DNA of 64,000 bases from Paraburkholderia metrosideri. Its GTDB lineage: Bacteria; Pseudomonadota; Gammaproteobacteria; Burkholderiales; Burkholderiaceae. A program made the position numbers and the translations under genes. Below are positions 18,531 to 27,280 of the stretch, one piece after another. The stretch is from the NCBI RefSeq assembly GCF_904848625.1, contig NZ_CAJHCP010000002.1, positions 1-64,000 on the forward strand. Direction: 5' to 3'. How positions within the stretch are numbered: the stretch's first letter is position 1; each line of letters begins with the position of its first letter. Under the pieces are notes generated by a model. It was not told where the DNA came from and made no database searches. It worked only from the letters and a program-made list of their open reading frames with translations.

Positions 18531-20972
18531 TCACTGCGTCAACTGCCACCTCAAAACCGGATGCGTAGCGCCCGCAGGCATGGCCCACGCGCCCGTGGTG
18601 CTGAAGTCATACCCCTGGAACGAAGACGGCGTGCTCATCTGGGCGCTGGTGAGGCCATTCGTGTCGGGAATCGTCGTGCCGTACACGACGCCCACCGTGG
18701 CGCCGGTCGTGTCCCGGTTCCAATAGACGTCACTCGCGATGGTGCCGGTGTTGGTTCTCGAGACGCCTATCGGCTCATAGAACGGTTGCGTGACCAGACC
18801 CGTGCCGAAGGACTGACTGATGGTTCCATTGTTGATGGCGACCAGCGCCGCACCGCCGCACGGCGTACCGGCCGCGCCGCGGCAATAACCCTCGAGCGTC
18901 GTCGACCCGGTCGCATACGATTGCGTCACCGAGCCGAAGTTGATGCCGACGAGGCCACCCGCGCCTTCGTTGGTATAGCCCGCCGATACCAGTGCGCCCG
19001 TGGCGAACGACTGCGAGATACTCCCTTCATTGGCGCCCGCCAGGCCACCCAACGCGCCCCCGGTCGTGGCGGCGACGCTGCTCGACGAGCGCACGATCGT
19101 TCCGCTGTTGTCGCCCACCAGACCGCCGGCGACGCCATCATCCACGGTATAAAAATTGCCACCGCTCAGCGTGCCCGACACATTGACGCGAACTATCGTG
19201 CCACCGTTGGTCCCGGCCAGCATGCCCATGTCAGCATACAAACCGTGAGACAGCGGGTTTTGATCATTGTCGGCCCCAGTACCGTTGACGCTCAGATCGC
19301 GCACGACCCCCTTGCTGCCAATGCTGCCGAACATGCCGATCAATTGCGGGTCGTAGGGGCTCGGCGGCGACCATGCCTCCAGCGTCAGTGAACTGATTGC
19401 ATGGCCCTGACCGTCGAACTGTCCGGTGAACGGAGTCGCGGCGTTGCCGAGTGGCATGTAAGACCCATCGCTGCTCGCGCTCGCGTCGATGTTCGTGCCG
19501 AGCGCATAGTTGCCGGCAAGATCCTGCGACACGTTCTTCAGGTCGGCAAACGAATTGACCAGCTTGTAAGCAGTAATCTGAGTGACGAGCCCGCTATACG
19601 GGCCCGGCGCCCATCCAGGATTCGCCAGTTGAGTGCCGGCGGTGTATGTGCCGTTCATGTCGTAGAACGCGCTCACGCCGCCGGTGCTCGAAGACCAGTC
19701 GATCGCGCCGTTGTTCACGACGCTGCTGCCGTTGTCGATGGCCGTCGCGTCTGCACGCATCGTCAGATTGCCGGTGCCCTTGTTCGCGATCGTCGCTCCA
19801 TTTGCGACGGCGACATCATGGTACGCCGCGAGCGTGAGCGATCCCGCTCCGCTCCAGCGCAGATCGGAAGCAACCTGGAGGTTACCCGTTGCACCGTTCG
19901 CACCGGTGGTCGTCACATCGACGGACGTGCCTGCGTTCAGGCTGCGTTGCAACGCGCCCGCGGCAGAGCGGTCGATGGTGAAAGCCGGCGTCGACAGATT
20001 CCATGCGCCTGCCCTGACGACGGCGCGATCGCCGAACGCGAGGCGCGCCGCCTGCATGTCGACCGTGCCGCCGCTGCCGTTCGCGTCGCTCGCGACGATC
20101 TCGCCGCGTTGCTGGACGAGGCCGCTGTTTGCGACGAGCCAGACGTGGCCGTCGCGAGTCGCTGTGCCGGTCGCGCGCAGCCGTGAGCCGCCACCCGCCA
20201 GCGCATAGATATTGCCATCGGCCGCTTCGAGATTGATCTGCGCGGCGCGCACCGTCCCCGTATCGACGATGCTGCCTTTGCTGCCCGTCTGCACGAATAC
20301 CTGCTGACTACTCGCCGAATCCTGCAGCAACACCTGTTGGCCCACCGCAAATTCCGCTGTGCCGTTCGGTGCGCTCACTGTGCCGGTATTGACGACCGCG
20401 CGTCGTGCAACGAGGAACACATCGCCGCCGCTGGAACTGATCTTTCCAAGGTTGACCACGGACGCATCAGATTGACCGGACAGCGTGAGCGTGTCGCCGT
20501 TCATGAACGCGCAATTACAGACGTCGAGTGTGGAAGCGACGAAACGTCCCCCGGTGTTGATGATGCCGGACGGTCCCACGACGATGCCCTGCGGGTTGAT
20601 CAGATAGACGGTGCCGGTCGCGTCAAGCCGGCCCAGAATGGCCGAACGCGAGTTGCCCGTCACACGGTTGAGCGTTGCGCCCGACCCGTTGTTGAACGTG
20701 ACGGTGTTGTAATTGCCGATAGAAAAACTGCGCCAATCGATTACGCCGCGCGTCGAGCCGGGCTGCGTCACGACGACGTGATTGCCGCTGGCTGCGATAG
20801 AACCCTGACCGCTGACGTATTGGCCGCCTTGCGGCAGAACGCCGCTCGCGAAAGCGGCGGATGCGGGCATCAGGCCGGCCAATGACAAACTGATGAACAT
20901 CAAACGTTTTGCGCTGCGGCTACGTTCGATTGGAGTATCGGGGAGGGATCGGTAGGATGACTGACAAGACAT
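18531..20972 (-). CDS. Two-partner secretion exoprotein (TpsA, filamentous haemagglutinin N-terminal domain)
   Basis: An 813-residue secreted beta-helical protein. A signal region (to about residue 43) is followed by the TPS haemagglutination domain at about 44-160, with NSRSAILGRLDATGTVYLINPQG and GIVVGPSGIINTGGRFVAST. The middle is beta-helix-like. GLUG-type repeats fill roughly residues 580-740 (GGLVGDNSGTIV, GGLAGANEGSI, GGLVGINFGSV). The tail lacks toxin modules. It is short for this family, more like an adhesin than a large haemagglutinin. AAGGAGG precedes the ATG. The transporter gene lies 208 bp upstream on the same strand. Confidence 0.93.
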   Translation of the reverse strand: MSCQSSYRSLPDTPIERSRSAKRLMFISLSLAGLMPASAAFASGVLPQGGQYVSGQGSIAASGNHVVVTQPGSTRGVIDWRSFSIGNYNTVTFNNGSGATLNRVTGNSRSAILGRLDATGTVYLINPQGIVVGPSGIINTGGRFVASTLDVCNCAFMNGDTLTLSGQSDASVVNLGKISSSGGDVFLVARRAVVNTGTVSAPNGTAEFAVGQQVLLQDSASSQQVFVQTGSKGSIVDTGTVRAAQINLEAADGNIYALAGGGSRLRATGTATRDGHVWLVANSGLVQQRGEIVASDANGSGGTVDMQAARLAFGDRAVVRAGAWNLSTPAFTIDRSAAGALQRSLNAGTSVDVTTTGANGATGNLQVASDLRWSGAGSLTLAAYHDVAVANGATIANKGTGNLTMRADATAIDNGSSVVNNGAIDWSSSTGGVSAFYDMNGTYTAGTQLANPGWAPGPYSGLVTQITAYKLVNSFADLKNVSQDLAGNYALGTNIDASASSDGSYMPLGNAATPFTGQFDGQGHAISSLTLEAWSPPSPYDPQLIGMFGSIGSKGVVRDLSVNGTGADNDQNPLSHGLYADMGMLAGTNGGTIVRVNVSGTLSGGNFYTVDDGVAGGLVGDNSGTIVRSSSSVAATTGGALGGLAGANEGSISQSFATGALVSAGYTNEGAGGLVGINFGSVTQSYATGSTTLEGYCRGAAGTPCGGAALVAINNGTISQSFGTGLVTQPFYEPIGVSRTNTGTIASDVYWNRDTTGATVGVVYGTTIPDTNGLTSAQMSTPSSFQGYDFSTTGAWAMPAGATHPVLRWQLTQ

Positions 20973-21180
20973 ACATGCCTCCTTGTCTTGACGGCGCCAC
21001 CCGTGCTGGATGGCAAGCCACCGACTTCAGAAAGTCATGCGAGGGTCGATGGGTATCAGGCCATTCAGCTTACCAGACGCGCGTGCCTGGCAAACGCTGA
21101 TAACCCCATCATTTTGGGCCAGGCGTTGTCGCATTATCAGGAACCCGTACGCGGTTTTTGCCGCGCTTGTTGCAGTGCTT

Positions 21181-23052
21181 TTAGCTGCCGATCGAAACAT
21201 ACAGCAGCACCATTGGTGCTTTCGAGCCACCCGGCGTCGGCGCTCGCAACGGCACGCCGTAGGTGCAGCGAAAATCGACGAACCGCGACCATTGAAAGCG
21301 CACCCCCACACCGACGCTGACAAGCGACCCGTTGCTGATTTCGGCAGGCTGATCGATCCGGTTCCACACGTGTCCTGCATCGAAGAACACAAAGGGCTGC
21401 GTCATCGCACTGCTCGCGCCGAACGGTAAGCCTGGCGCGCGCAACTCCGTCTGCAGGTTCCAGCCGCGATCCCCTAGCACCACATACGGCGCATAGCCGC
21501 GCACGCTGGATTCTCCGCCGAGGCCCATTTCTTCACTGGGCAATAAGGTATTGGGCGTCCATTGAAACGTGCCGCGCGCACTCAGCGTGAAGCCCCCGCC
21601 GAGCGAGAAGGCGCGCAGCGCCGCCAGTTGCAGGTAGACGTAACGGGCTGTCGCGCCCGCTCGCGATGCAGTGAAAGCCTCGTCATTGTTGGGATTGTCC
21701 AGTCCGCCAGGACTCGCCACGAGGGTGGCCGACGCGTTCGCGGTTCCCGCGTCGGTGGGCTTGCTGAGGGTGTAGATCCACAGGAATTGATGGATATGGG
21801 TGTTGGAGCCGAATACCTGCGAGCCGCCGAACTCCAGGTCGTTGTTGCTACGCTTGAAGTCATAACCCAACTGGAGCACCTGCTGGACATCGGTGGTAGT
21901 CGGCAGACGCCAGTCATAGCGGAAACTGAATTGCGCGGAAATGCCCGTCTGTCCGTAACTGTCGGGCAACCTTGGCGTGCTTTGCGCGTACACCCCAAAC
22001 AGTTCGATGCTGTCGCCCCACGGCAGCGGCGCGATGTAGTTGAGTGCGTGCGCGGTGAAGCGCGCGCGATCCGGACGGCCTTCGATATCCGGGTTGCCGC
22101 TAAAAAAATCGTTGCTGGCAGTGAATTGATAGGCGATGTGCTGATCGAGTCCGAACAGATTGCCGTAGTCGATGCCCGCAAAGAAGCGATCGCGGCCGAG
22201 CTCGGGCACACCTGCGTTGTCGTAGCCCGCATTCACGCGTAGCGGCAGACGGTCCTCCGTTTGCAGGACGACGTCGGTGGAGTTTGCGGCGTCACCGGGC
22301 GCAAACACGACGTCGACGTGCCGGTAAGGGTTGGCGTTGAGCACGGCCAATCCCGACGATATCGCGGATTGCGGAATCGGTGCGCCGGCTTCGAGCGGCA
22401 TTTCGCTCGTGAGAAGTTGGTCCGAAAAGTAGCGGTTGCCGCTGGCGCGGACCTTGCCCAACTGAAATTCGGCGACGGCGATGTGCACGACACCGGCGCT
22501 GACATCCTGCTCGGGAACGTACACGTCGACGAGCGGTTTGCCCGCTGCACGATAGCGTGCGACTACCGCGCGCCGAATGTCGGCGAGGCGGCCGAAGGTC
22601 AGCGGCTTGTCCAGGTCGCGCTCGAACGTTTGCAGAAAGGCTGCGTCGAGTACCGGCAAGCCTTTGGCGGACACGCGCTGTTGTGGTGACGATACTGTTG
22701 GCGCAGATGCCGCTGACCCCGCTGACCCCGCTGACCCCGCTGCTTCGAAGACCAGTCCTGCCAGCGAGCCCACGGCAATCTGTGTGGATTGATCCGGCGC
22801 TTCTGTAGGCGGTTGATTCGAAGGGGGCGGTGCCGTTCGCGGCGCGGACGGCGGCGCAACGTCCCGCCATGCCTGCGCGCATGCGGACGGAGCGTGGACG
22901 GCCGCGCACACGCATGAAGCCACTAGCGCGGGACGGACACACCTGCCCAGCTTTCGCGATACGCGGAGAACATGGGCCACGAGCGACCCGTTGCGTTTAA
23001 TGCGCAAGCGGCGAGTGCAGCATGACATCGACCATGGAGGATGGCATCGCAT
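21181..23052 (-). CDS. Two-partner secretion outer-membrane transporter (TpsB, ShlB/FhaC family)
   Basis: A 623-residue outer-membrane protein that should export the downstream TpsA protein. After a signal region there is a proline- and alanine-rich linker, then POTRA domains (VYVPEQDVSAGVVHIAV near residue 170), then a beta-barrel ending with the conserved SSVRGY and FDAGHVWNR motifs. The linker carries an A-G-S tripeptide repeat encoded by exact 9-bp units. ATG at 23052 has AAAGG upstream; the frame opens 54 bases earlier. This is the transporter-first gene order. Confidence 0.93.
   Translation of the reverse strand: MRCHPPWSMSCCTRRLRIKRNGSLVAHVLRVSRKLGRCVRPALVASCVCAAVHAPSACAQAWRDVAPPSAPRTAPPPSNQPPTEAPDQSTQIAVGSLAGLVFEAAGSAGSAGSAASAPTVSSPQQRVSAKGLPVLDAAFLQTFERDLDKPLTFGRLADIRRAVVARYRAAGKPLVDVYVPEQDVSAGVVHIAVAEFQLGKVRASGNRYFSDQLLTSEMPLEAGAPIPQSAISSGLAVLNANPYRHVDVVFAPGDAANSTDVVLQTEDRLPLRVNAGYDNAGVPELGRDRFFAGIDYGNLFGLDQHIAYQFTASNDFFSGNPDIEGRPDRARFTAHALNYIAPLPWGDSIELFGVYAQSTPRLPDSYGQTGISAQFSFRYDWRLPTTTDVQQVLQLGYDFKRSNNDLEFGGSQVFGSNTHIHQFLWIYTLSKPTDAGTANASATLVASPGGLDNPNNDEAFTASRAGATARYVYLQLAALRAFSLGGGFTLSARGTFQWTPNTLLPSEEMGLGGESSVRGYAPYVVLGDRGWNLQTELRAPGLPFGASSAMTQPFVFFDAGHVWNRIDQPAEISNGSLVSVGVGVRFQWSRFVDFRCTYGVPLRAPTPGGSKAPMVLLYVSIGS
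22712..22742. repeat. In-frame 9-bp tandem repeat in the TpsB linker
   Basis: Three exact GCTGACCCC units and part of a fourth lie within the TpsB gene and encode an A-G-S tripeptide repeat on the minus strand. Because the unit is a multiple of three, copy-number changes would lengthen the linker without shifting the frame. Confidence 0.9.
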
Positions 23053-23413
23053 GAATACCTTTCGCCTGCGGACGGTTCGCGCGGATTGAAAAAGCGTGCC
23101 GGTCAATCTTGCCGTGGGTTGCGCCGAACTGCGCGATCACGCCACGCCACACGAACACGAACGTACGGTTGCCGGATCGGCGCCCTGAAAACGATCGAAT
23201 CGCTGCCAGCAGAGGCATATCCGTCTCCGTTGCGAATTGACACGCGTTGGAGTGCCAAAGAAACGCTGTCGCCCGAGAATAGCAGGTGCTTGCGGAACGA
23301 CAACTGCAAAACCTGTCACATTCGCAATGCGCGCATTTGAACCTTTGCTAACATCCGCGACGGAGGCTCACGCCTGGAACCGGAACAGCCCGAAACGAAA
23401 AGGAACGCAACCC
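23053..23413. other. Divergent intergenic region, TpsB/HD protein
   Basis: This 361-base gap lies between the start of the TpsB gene and the HD-domain gene. It should hold the promoters of both. I see no credible gene, repeat or terminator in it. The small reading frames on both strands lack ribosome binding sites. Confidence 0.5.
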
Positions 23414-24019
23414 ATGACCTGTTTGCCCACTGATCAACTCACACAGCAGCTTGCCTTTCTCGTGGAACTGGATCGACTGAAGTCGATTGTGCGGCAATCT
23501 CCATTGATCAATCAGAGCCGGAAAGAAAACTCGGCGGAACACTCGTGGCACCTGAGTATGTTTGCACTGGTCCTCGCAACTCACGCCAAGGATGCAGTGA
23601 ACCCTCTCCACGTCGTCAAACTTCTGCTGGTTCACGACATCGTCGAGATCGACGCCGGCGATCATCCGATACATGCGACCGGTGGCCCCGATACGCAGAT
23701 CGCAGAGGCTGAACAACGTGCCGCCGAACGGATCTTCGGCTTATTGCCCGAACAGCAGGGGCGCGAAATGCTCGAACTCTGGCGTGAGTTTGAGGACGCG
23801 CAGACGCCTGAAGCGGTCTTTGCAAAAGCCCTCGATCGATTGCAGCCACTGTTGATCAATACGTTAGCGAATGGTGGTACATGGACCGAGAACGGCGTCA
23901 CACAACAGCAGGTGATGGAACGGTACGGCCCGGTCATCGAGCGCGGCTCACCGGCTTTGTGGGAAGCGGCAAGCAAGCGGGTCAGCGAATTTTTTGCCGC
24001 GGGCGAGGGTGGCGGCTGA
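23414..24019 (+). CDS. HD-domain hydrolase (YfbR/HDDC2-like)
   Basis: A 201-residue metal-dependent phosphohydrolase of the HD superfamily, close in build to 5'-deoxynucleotidase YfbR and HDDC2. Metal-binding residues are visible in SAEHSWHLS near residue 45 and LLVHDIVEIDAGDHP near residue 82. It probably removes phosphate from deoxynucleoside monophosphates, by family. The ATG at 23414 follows AAAAGGAA; the longer frame from 23237 adds a segment without family resemblance. Confidence 0.88.
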   Translation: MTCLPTDQLTQQLAFLVELDRLKSIVRQSPLINQSRKENSAEHSWHLSMFALVLATHAKDAVNPLHVVKLLLVHDIVEIDAGDHPIHATGGPDTQIAEAEQRAAERIFGLLPEQQGREMLELWREFEDAQTPEAVFAKALDRLQPLLINTLANGGTWTENGVTQQQVMERYGPVIERGSPALWEAASKRVSEFFAAGEGGG

Positions 24020-24122
24020 TCGCGGTTGTAAGCAGCAGCGTTGGAGTGAAGTGCATCCGATCGTGCACATGATTGCGGCAAACCGACCCCGCGCTCTCGC
24101 CAACCCAAGCGGTGCAGCGCGC

Positions 24123-24974
24123 TCAGCCAGCAGTGGACCGGATCGCATCCGAGAGCGTGCGCAGCGAGCGACGCGCCTGCTGGTCGGCCAGGTTCGAATG
24201 CAGCACGACGTCGCGCTCCGGCAGAGGCGGCAGTCCCAATGTCGCGCTAACGTCGATCGTGCCGGGCGGCGCCACACGCCGGCTGAGCGCGGCCACAGCG
24301 AGTCCGGCAGACACAGCGGCGCCCACGGTAGCGACACCGCCACCGACAAATACCTCGGTCCACATAATGCCGGCTTCCGTGAGCGCATCGAGTGCCATGC
24401 TGCGTACGCTGCATGGTTCAGCCTGGGTGGCCAACCGGAGCGGCGTGCTGGGATCGTGCTCGAAGGCTGGCGTCGCCATCCAGCCAAACGCGTCCGTGAC
24501 GATAACGTCGCCGTCACTGCGGTGTCGGTCGTGGCGCAGAGTGATCGCCGCGTCGAGTGTGCCGCGATCGAAATCGTCGAGGATCGCGCGTGATGAGGAC
24601 ACCCGCAGTTCAACAACCACCTCGGGTTCCTCGATGCTCATTCGTTTCAATAGCACTGGCAATTCGGTGCCGACGATGTGATGGCTGATGCCTACCGTCA
24701 GCCGGCGCTGTTGCACGTCGAAAGAATTCAGTGCGCCCTGATGTGCGGCGACAAATGAGCGCGCGGCCCCAAGAAAGAGCAAACCTTGTGCTGACAGTCG
24801 GACGAGACGCGGCGTACGCTCCAGCAAGCGGCGCCCAAGGCTGCTCTCCAGGCGCCTTATCTTCACGCTCACTGCCGATTGGGTAGAACCCAGCGCTTCA
24901 GCGGCACGGGTGAAACTCTTGAGATCCGCGACCAGAACAAAGGCCTGTACCGCTTCGACGTCGAGTGCTTTCAT
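24123..24974 (-). CDS. LysR-family transcriptional regulator
   Basis: A 283-residue regulator. The N-terminal helix-turn-helix is visible around AVQAFVLVADLKSFTRAAEALGSTQSAVSVKIRRLE (residues about 8-45), followed by the effector domain. It is divergent from the DUF4865 gene and is the obvious candidate to control it. An inverted repeat TTGAAA (25001-25006) and TTTCAA (25023-25028) lies just upstream of its start and could be a binding site. Confidence 0.92.
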   Translation of the reverse strand: MKALDVEAVQAFVLVADLKSFTRAAEALGSTQSAVSVKIRRLESSLGRRLLERTPRLVRLSAQGLLFLGAARSFVAAHQGALNSFDVQQRRLTVGISHHIVGTELPVLLKRMSIEEPEVVVELRVSSSRAILDDFDRGTLDAAITLRHDRHRSDGDVIVTDAFGWMATPAFEHDPSTPLRLATQAEPCSVRSMALDALTEAGIMWTEVFVGGGVATVGAAVSAGLAVAALSRRVAPPGTIDVSATLGLPPLPERDVVLHSNLADQQARRSLRTLSDAIRSTAG

Positions 24975-25000
24975 ATCGGGACCATGTCAGTTTCGCATCA

Positions 25001-25028
25001 TTGAAATATTCTTCCATGGCGTTTTCAA
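25001..25028. promoter_or_regulatory. Candidate operator between LysR and DUF4865 genes
   Basis: TTGAAA and TTTCAA form a 6-bp inverted repeat with 16 bases between, in the 120-base divergent gap. LysR proteins bind T-N11-A dyads, and this site is a plausible but unproven example. The surrounding bases are AT-rich compared with the flanking genes. Confidence 0.35.
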
Positions 25029-25094
25029 AGTATCAAACGGTTGTTATCGTCGTCTACATCGCATTGCCTGACGCCAACCGACGAGTCTTCTGCC

Positions 25095-25676
25095 ATGATC
25101 CTCGCGCATTATGCCCACCGCTTACCCGCTGACTACGACATCGACGCGATCCGCGAGCGTGCAAAGACGCGAGGTCCTTTGTGGGACGACGTCCCCGAGT
25201 TGTATTTCAAAGGCTTTCTGCTACGTGAAGCGGGCCGCTCAGGTGCGATCGCGAATAACTATTCGTCTTTATATCTTTGGCAGACTGACGCAGCTTTTCG
25301 CGATTTTCTGACGAGCGGGCGTTACCGGACGGTGACTGATCTATTCGGACGTGCATCGATTCAGACGCGCGTCACGCTTGACGCTCGCAGGGGACGAGCG
25401 AGCCATGCGCGCTTTGTCTACGAAGAGGAGTTGAGCATTCCCGTCGACGCTGATCTGACCGCGGTATTCGAGAACGAGATCGACAGGAACCGGCGTATTT
25501 CGGCTGTGCCGCAGACCGTCGCCGCTGTCATAGCCGTGGAAACGCAGCGTTGGCGAATCACGCGGATTGTTTTATCGGAAGCGGGGCCCGGCGAGCGCGA
25601 TCTCGGCACACCATATGAGGTGCTGCATCTGGCGAGACCTCTGCTCGATACTCTTCCGTCAAGCGACGCTCGATGA
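25095..25676 (+). CDS. DUF4865 family protein
   Basis: A 193-residue cytoplasmic protein matching the DUF4865 family (opening MILAHYAHRLPADYD, the YFKGFLLREAG segment and the YSSLYLWQTDAAFRDFL segment). The reaction is unknown. The ATG at 25095 lacks a strong Shine-Dalgarno, and the longer frame from 25041 would overlap the putative promoter. Its stop overlaps the start of a second tiny gene by ATGA. A divergent LysR gene lies 120 bp upstream. Confidence 0.85.
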   Translation: MILAHYAHRLPADYDIDAIRERAKTRGPLWDDVPELYFKGFLLREAGRSGAIANNYSSLYLWQTDAAFRDFLTSGRYRTVTDLFGRASIQTRVTLDARRGRASHARFVYEEELSIPVDADLTAVFENEIDRNRRISAVPQTVAAVIAVETQRWRITRIVLSEAGPGERDLGTPYEVLHLARPLLDTLPSSDAR

Positions 25677-25852
25677 GCGTCGAGCCGCACGGCGAAGCTC
25701 GCGCACGCCTGTTGCAGGAGGGACACTGCGATGCTTTACCACTGGCAGCACAGAGCGCCCTCGTTGCCCATGTGCTGGGTGTCGTAGCTGGCATCCTGCT
25801 GATTGGTGGGTTGACCGTCGGAGTAGTAACCGTACTGCGACTACTGTCATGA
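25673..25852 (+). CDS. Small single-pass membrane protein
   Basis: A 59-residue ORF whose ATG overlaps the DUF4865 stop in ATGA, so it is probably translated by coupling. A charged N-terminal half is followed by a strongly hydrophobic C-terminal half (ALVAHVLGVVAGILLIGG then TVGVVTVLRLL). It is shorter than typical automated cut-offs. No family was recognised. A third ORF starts within its stop in the same manner, and an intrinsic terminator closes the unit at 26081. Confidence 0.7.
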   Translation: MSVEPHGEARARLLQEGHCDALPLAAQSALVAHVLGVVAGILLIGGLTVGVVTVLRLLS

Positions 25853-26061
25853 CCGATACCCGTTTTACGCGCTGGCTGGACGCGCGGCGCCGAGACATGA
25901 ATGCCGTTGCTCGACCTTGTCGGCACGATCTGAGTCTTACATGCACGCTTGCAATAGCGGCTTTTCGAAGAAATCAGACGGTGACAACGCTATATGCATA
26001 TCTGAATCCGGTGGTTGGCGCCCGCCACCCGCCGCGATACGCTAGCTTGTCACGTTCGTGA
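25849..26061 (+). CDS. Possible small protein, third gene of the DUF4865 unit
   Basis: A 70-residue ORF starting MTDTRFTRWLDARRRDMNA, with an ATGA overlap to the preceding small membrane protein. The N-terminal 35 residues are basic and plausible; the C-terminal half is less convincing and its codon use is not clearly coding. The intrinsic terminator at 26081-26115 follows within 20 bases. The case for translation rests on the coupled start and the terminator position. Confidence 0.4.
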   Translation: MTDTRFTRWLDARRRDMNAVARPCRHDLSLTCTLAIAAFRRNQTVTTLYAYLNPVVGARHPPRYASLSRS

Positions 26062-26080
26062 CACTCTTTGATTGGGGTTT

Positions 26081-26115
26081 AATCCCGCTGCCGCGAGGTT
26101 GGCGGGATTTTTTTC
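26081..26115 (+). terminator. Intrinsic terminator after the DUF4865 unit
   Basis: AATCCCGC (26081-26088) and GCGGGATT (26102-26109) form a perfect 8-bp stem followed at once by a T-run (to about 26114). This is a classical rho-independent terminator reading rightwards and closes the transcript of the three overlapping plus-strand ORFs before the convergent LysR gene at 26210. Confidence 0.9.
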
Positions 26116-26209
26116 TGAAGCCATGCGCCATGGTCGCGATGCCGTTCGCGATAGTAACAATGAAGACGCTGCGGTGATCCGCGTTGTCCGGCCGGCGATA
26201 ACCTGTCCG

Positions 26210-27115
26210 TCAACTATTCTCGGCGCGACTCGCCCGGAGAATCCATTCTGCCAAACGCAATGCGCCATCAGGCAACTCCGCACCGGCACGTCGGCACAGA
26301 TAGTAGTCGCGCCCGTCGTCCAACTCGGCATCGAACAATTGCACGAGTTCGCCGGAGTCCAGCTCTCTTCTGACAAGCGGCGCTCTCAACAGCGCGACGC
26401 CCAGACCCGATTGCGCCGCCGACAACGTCAGTTGTCCGTCCTCGAATAACGGGCCCGAAGCTCGCGTGAACTGACGCACGCCGGCCTGCTGCATCCACGT
26501 CACCCACGTGTTGCGGTCTTCATCATGAATCAGCGGGACATTGGCGAGCGCCTCGGGTGTATCGAGCGGTCCGTGCTTCGCCAGCCACGCGGGGCTGCAC
26601 ATCGGTACGACCGCACCCGACAACAGGCGAGTCGCCTCATAGCCGCTCCAGTTACCCGCGCCGAACCGGATCGACAGGTCCGCGGCATCGCTCAGGTAGT
26701 TGCGGTGATGCGCATACAGCACGTTGACGTCGACATCGACATTCTGTGTGAGGAAGCGCTGCAGGCGCGGAATAAACCATCCAATCCCGAACAGTGGAAT
26801 CAGACTGATCGTGACCTGCCGCATCGTCGCACGGCTGCGCACGACGCTCGTCGCGCTGCGTAACACCGAAAAAACCGCGCTGATCGAACGATAGTAGTCG
26901 CGGCCTTCGTCCGTGAGTACCAGTGAGCGGCCCTCGCGCAAGGTCAGCGGTGTCTGCACGAACGACTCGAGTAACTGCAGTTGATGACTGACCGCCGAAG
27001 GCGTGATGTCGAGTTCGCGCGCGGCCGCAGTGACCGAGCCGTGTCGCGCGAATGCCTCGAATGCGCGGACTGCACGCAAAGGCGGGTCGTCGTTCAATTG
27101 TTCGATATTTTTCAT
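26210..27115 (-). CDS. LysR-family regulator (GcvA-like) of the thiazoline/carbamoyl-cysteine genes
   Basis: A 301-residue regulator of the GcvA type: DDPPLRAVRAFEAFARHGSVT and ARELDITPSAVSHQLQLLE make the winged helix in the first 65 residues. It faces the operon beginning at 27281 across an AT-rich divergent gap of about 165 bp, which makes it the likely regulator of that operon. The start at 27115 (MKNIEQL) was chosen over 27136 because the upstream MCDIIFY stretch looks unlike LysR N-termini. Neither has a good Shine-Dalgarno. Confidence 0.92.
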   Translation of the reverse strand: MKNIEQLNDDPPLRAVRAFEAFARHGSVTAAARELDITPSAVSHQLQLLESFVQTPLTLREGRSLVLTDEGRDYYRSISAVFSVLRSATSVVRSRATMRQVTISLIPLFGIGWFIPRLQRFLTQNVDVDVNVLYAHHRNYLSDAADLSIRFGAGNWSGYEATRLLSGAVVPMCSPAWLAKHGPLDTPEALANVPLIHDEDRNTWVTWMQQAGVRQFTRASGPLFEDGQLTLSAAQSGLGVALLRAPLVRRELDSGELVQLFDAELDDGRDYYLCRRAGAELPDGALRLAEWILRASRAENS

Positions 27116-27280
27116 GTAAAAAATTATATCGCACAATTCAATCCAGTTTAAACAGCAGAAAACCCGCTAAATTGCGGACAAAACGCGAGGTGAATAAGCT
27201 AAGTGTTTTTCGATATTTAGATTCGACGAGCCAACCGTTTAATATTTCTCATCGAATTCACTCCAGAAATCCCCGCTCAG

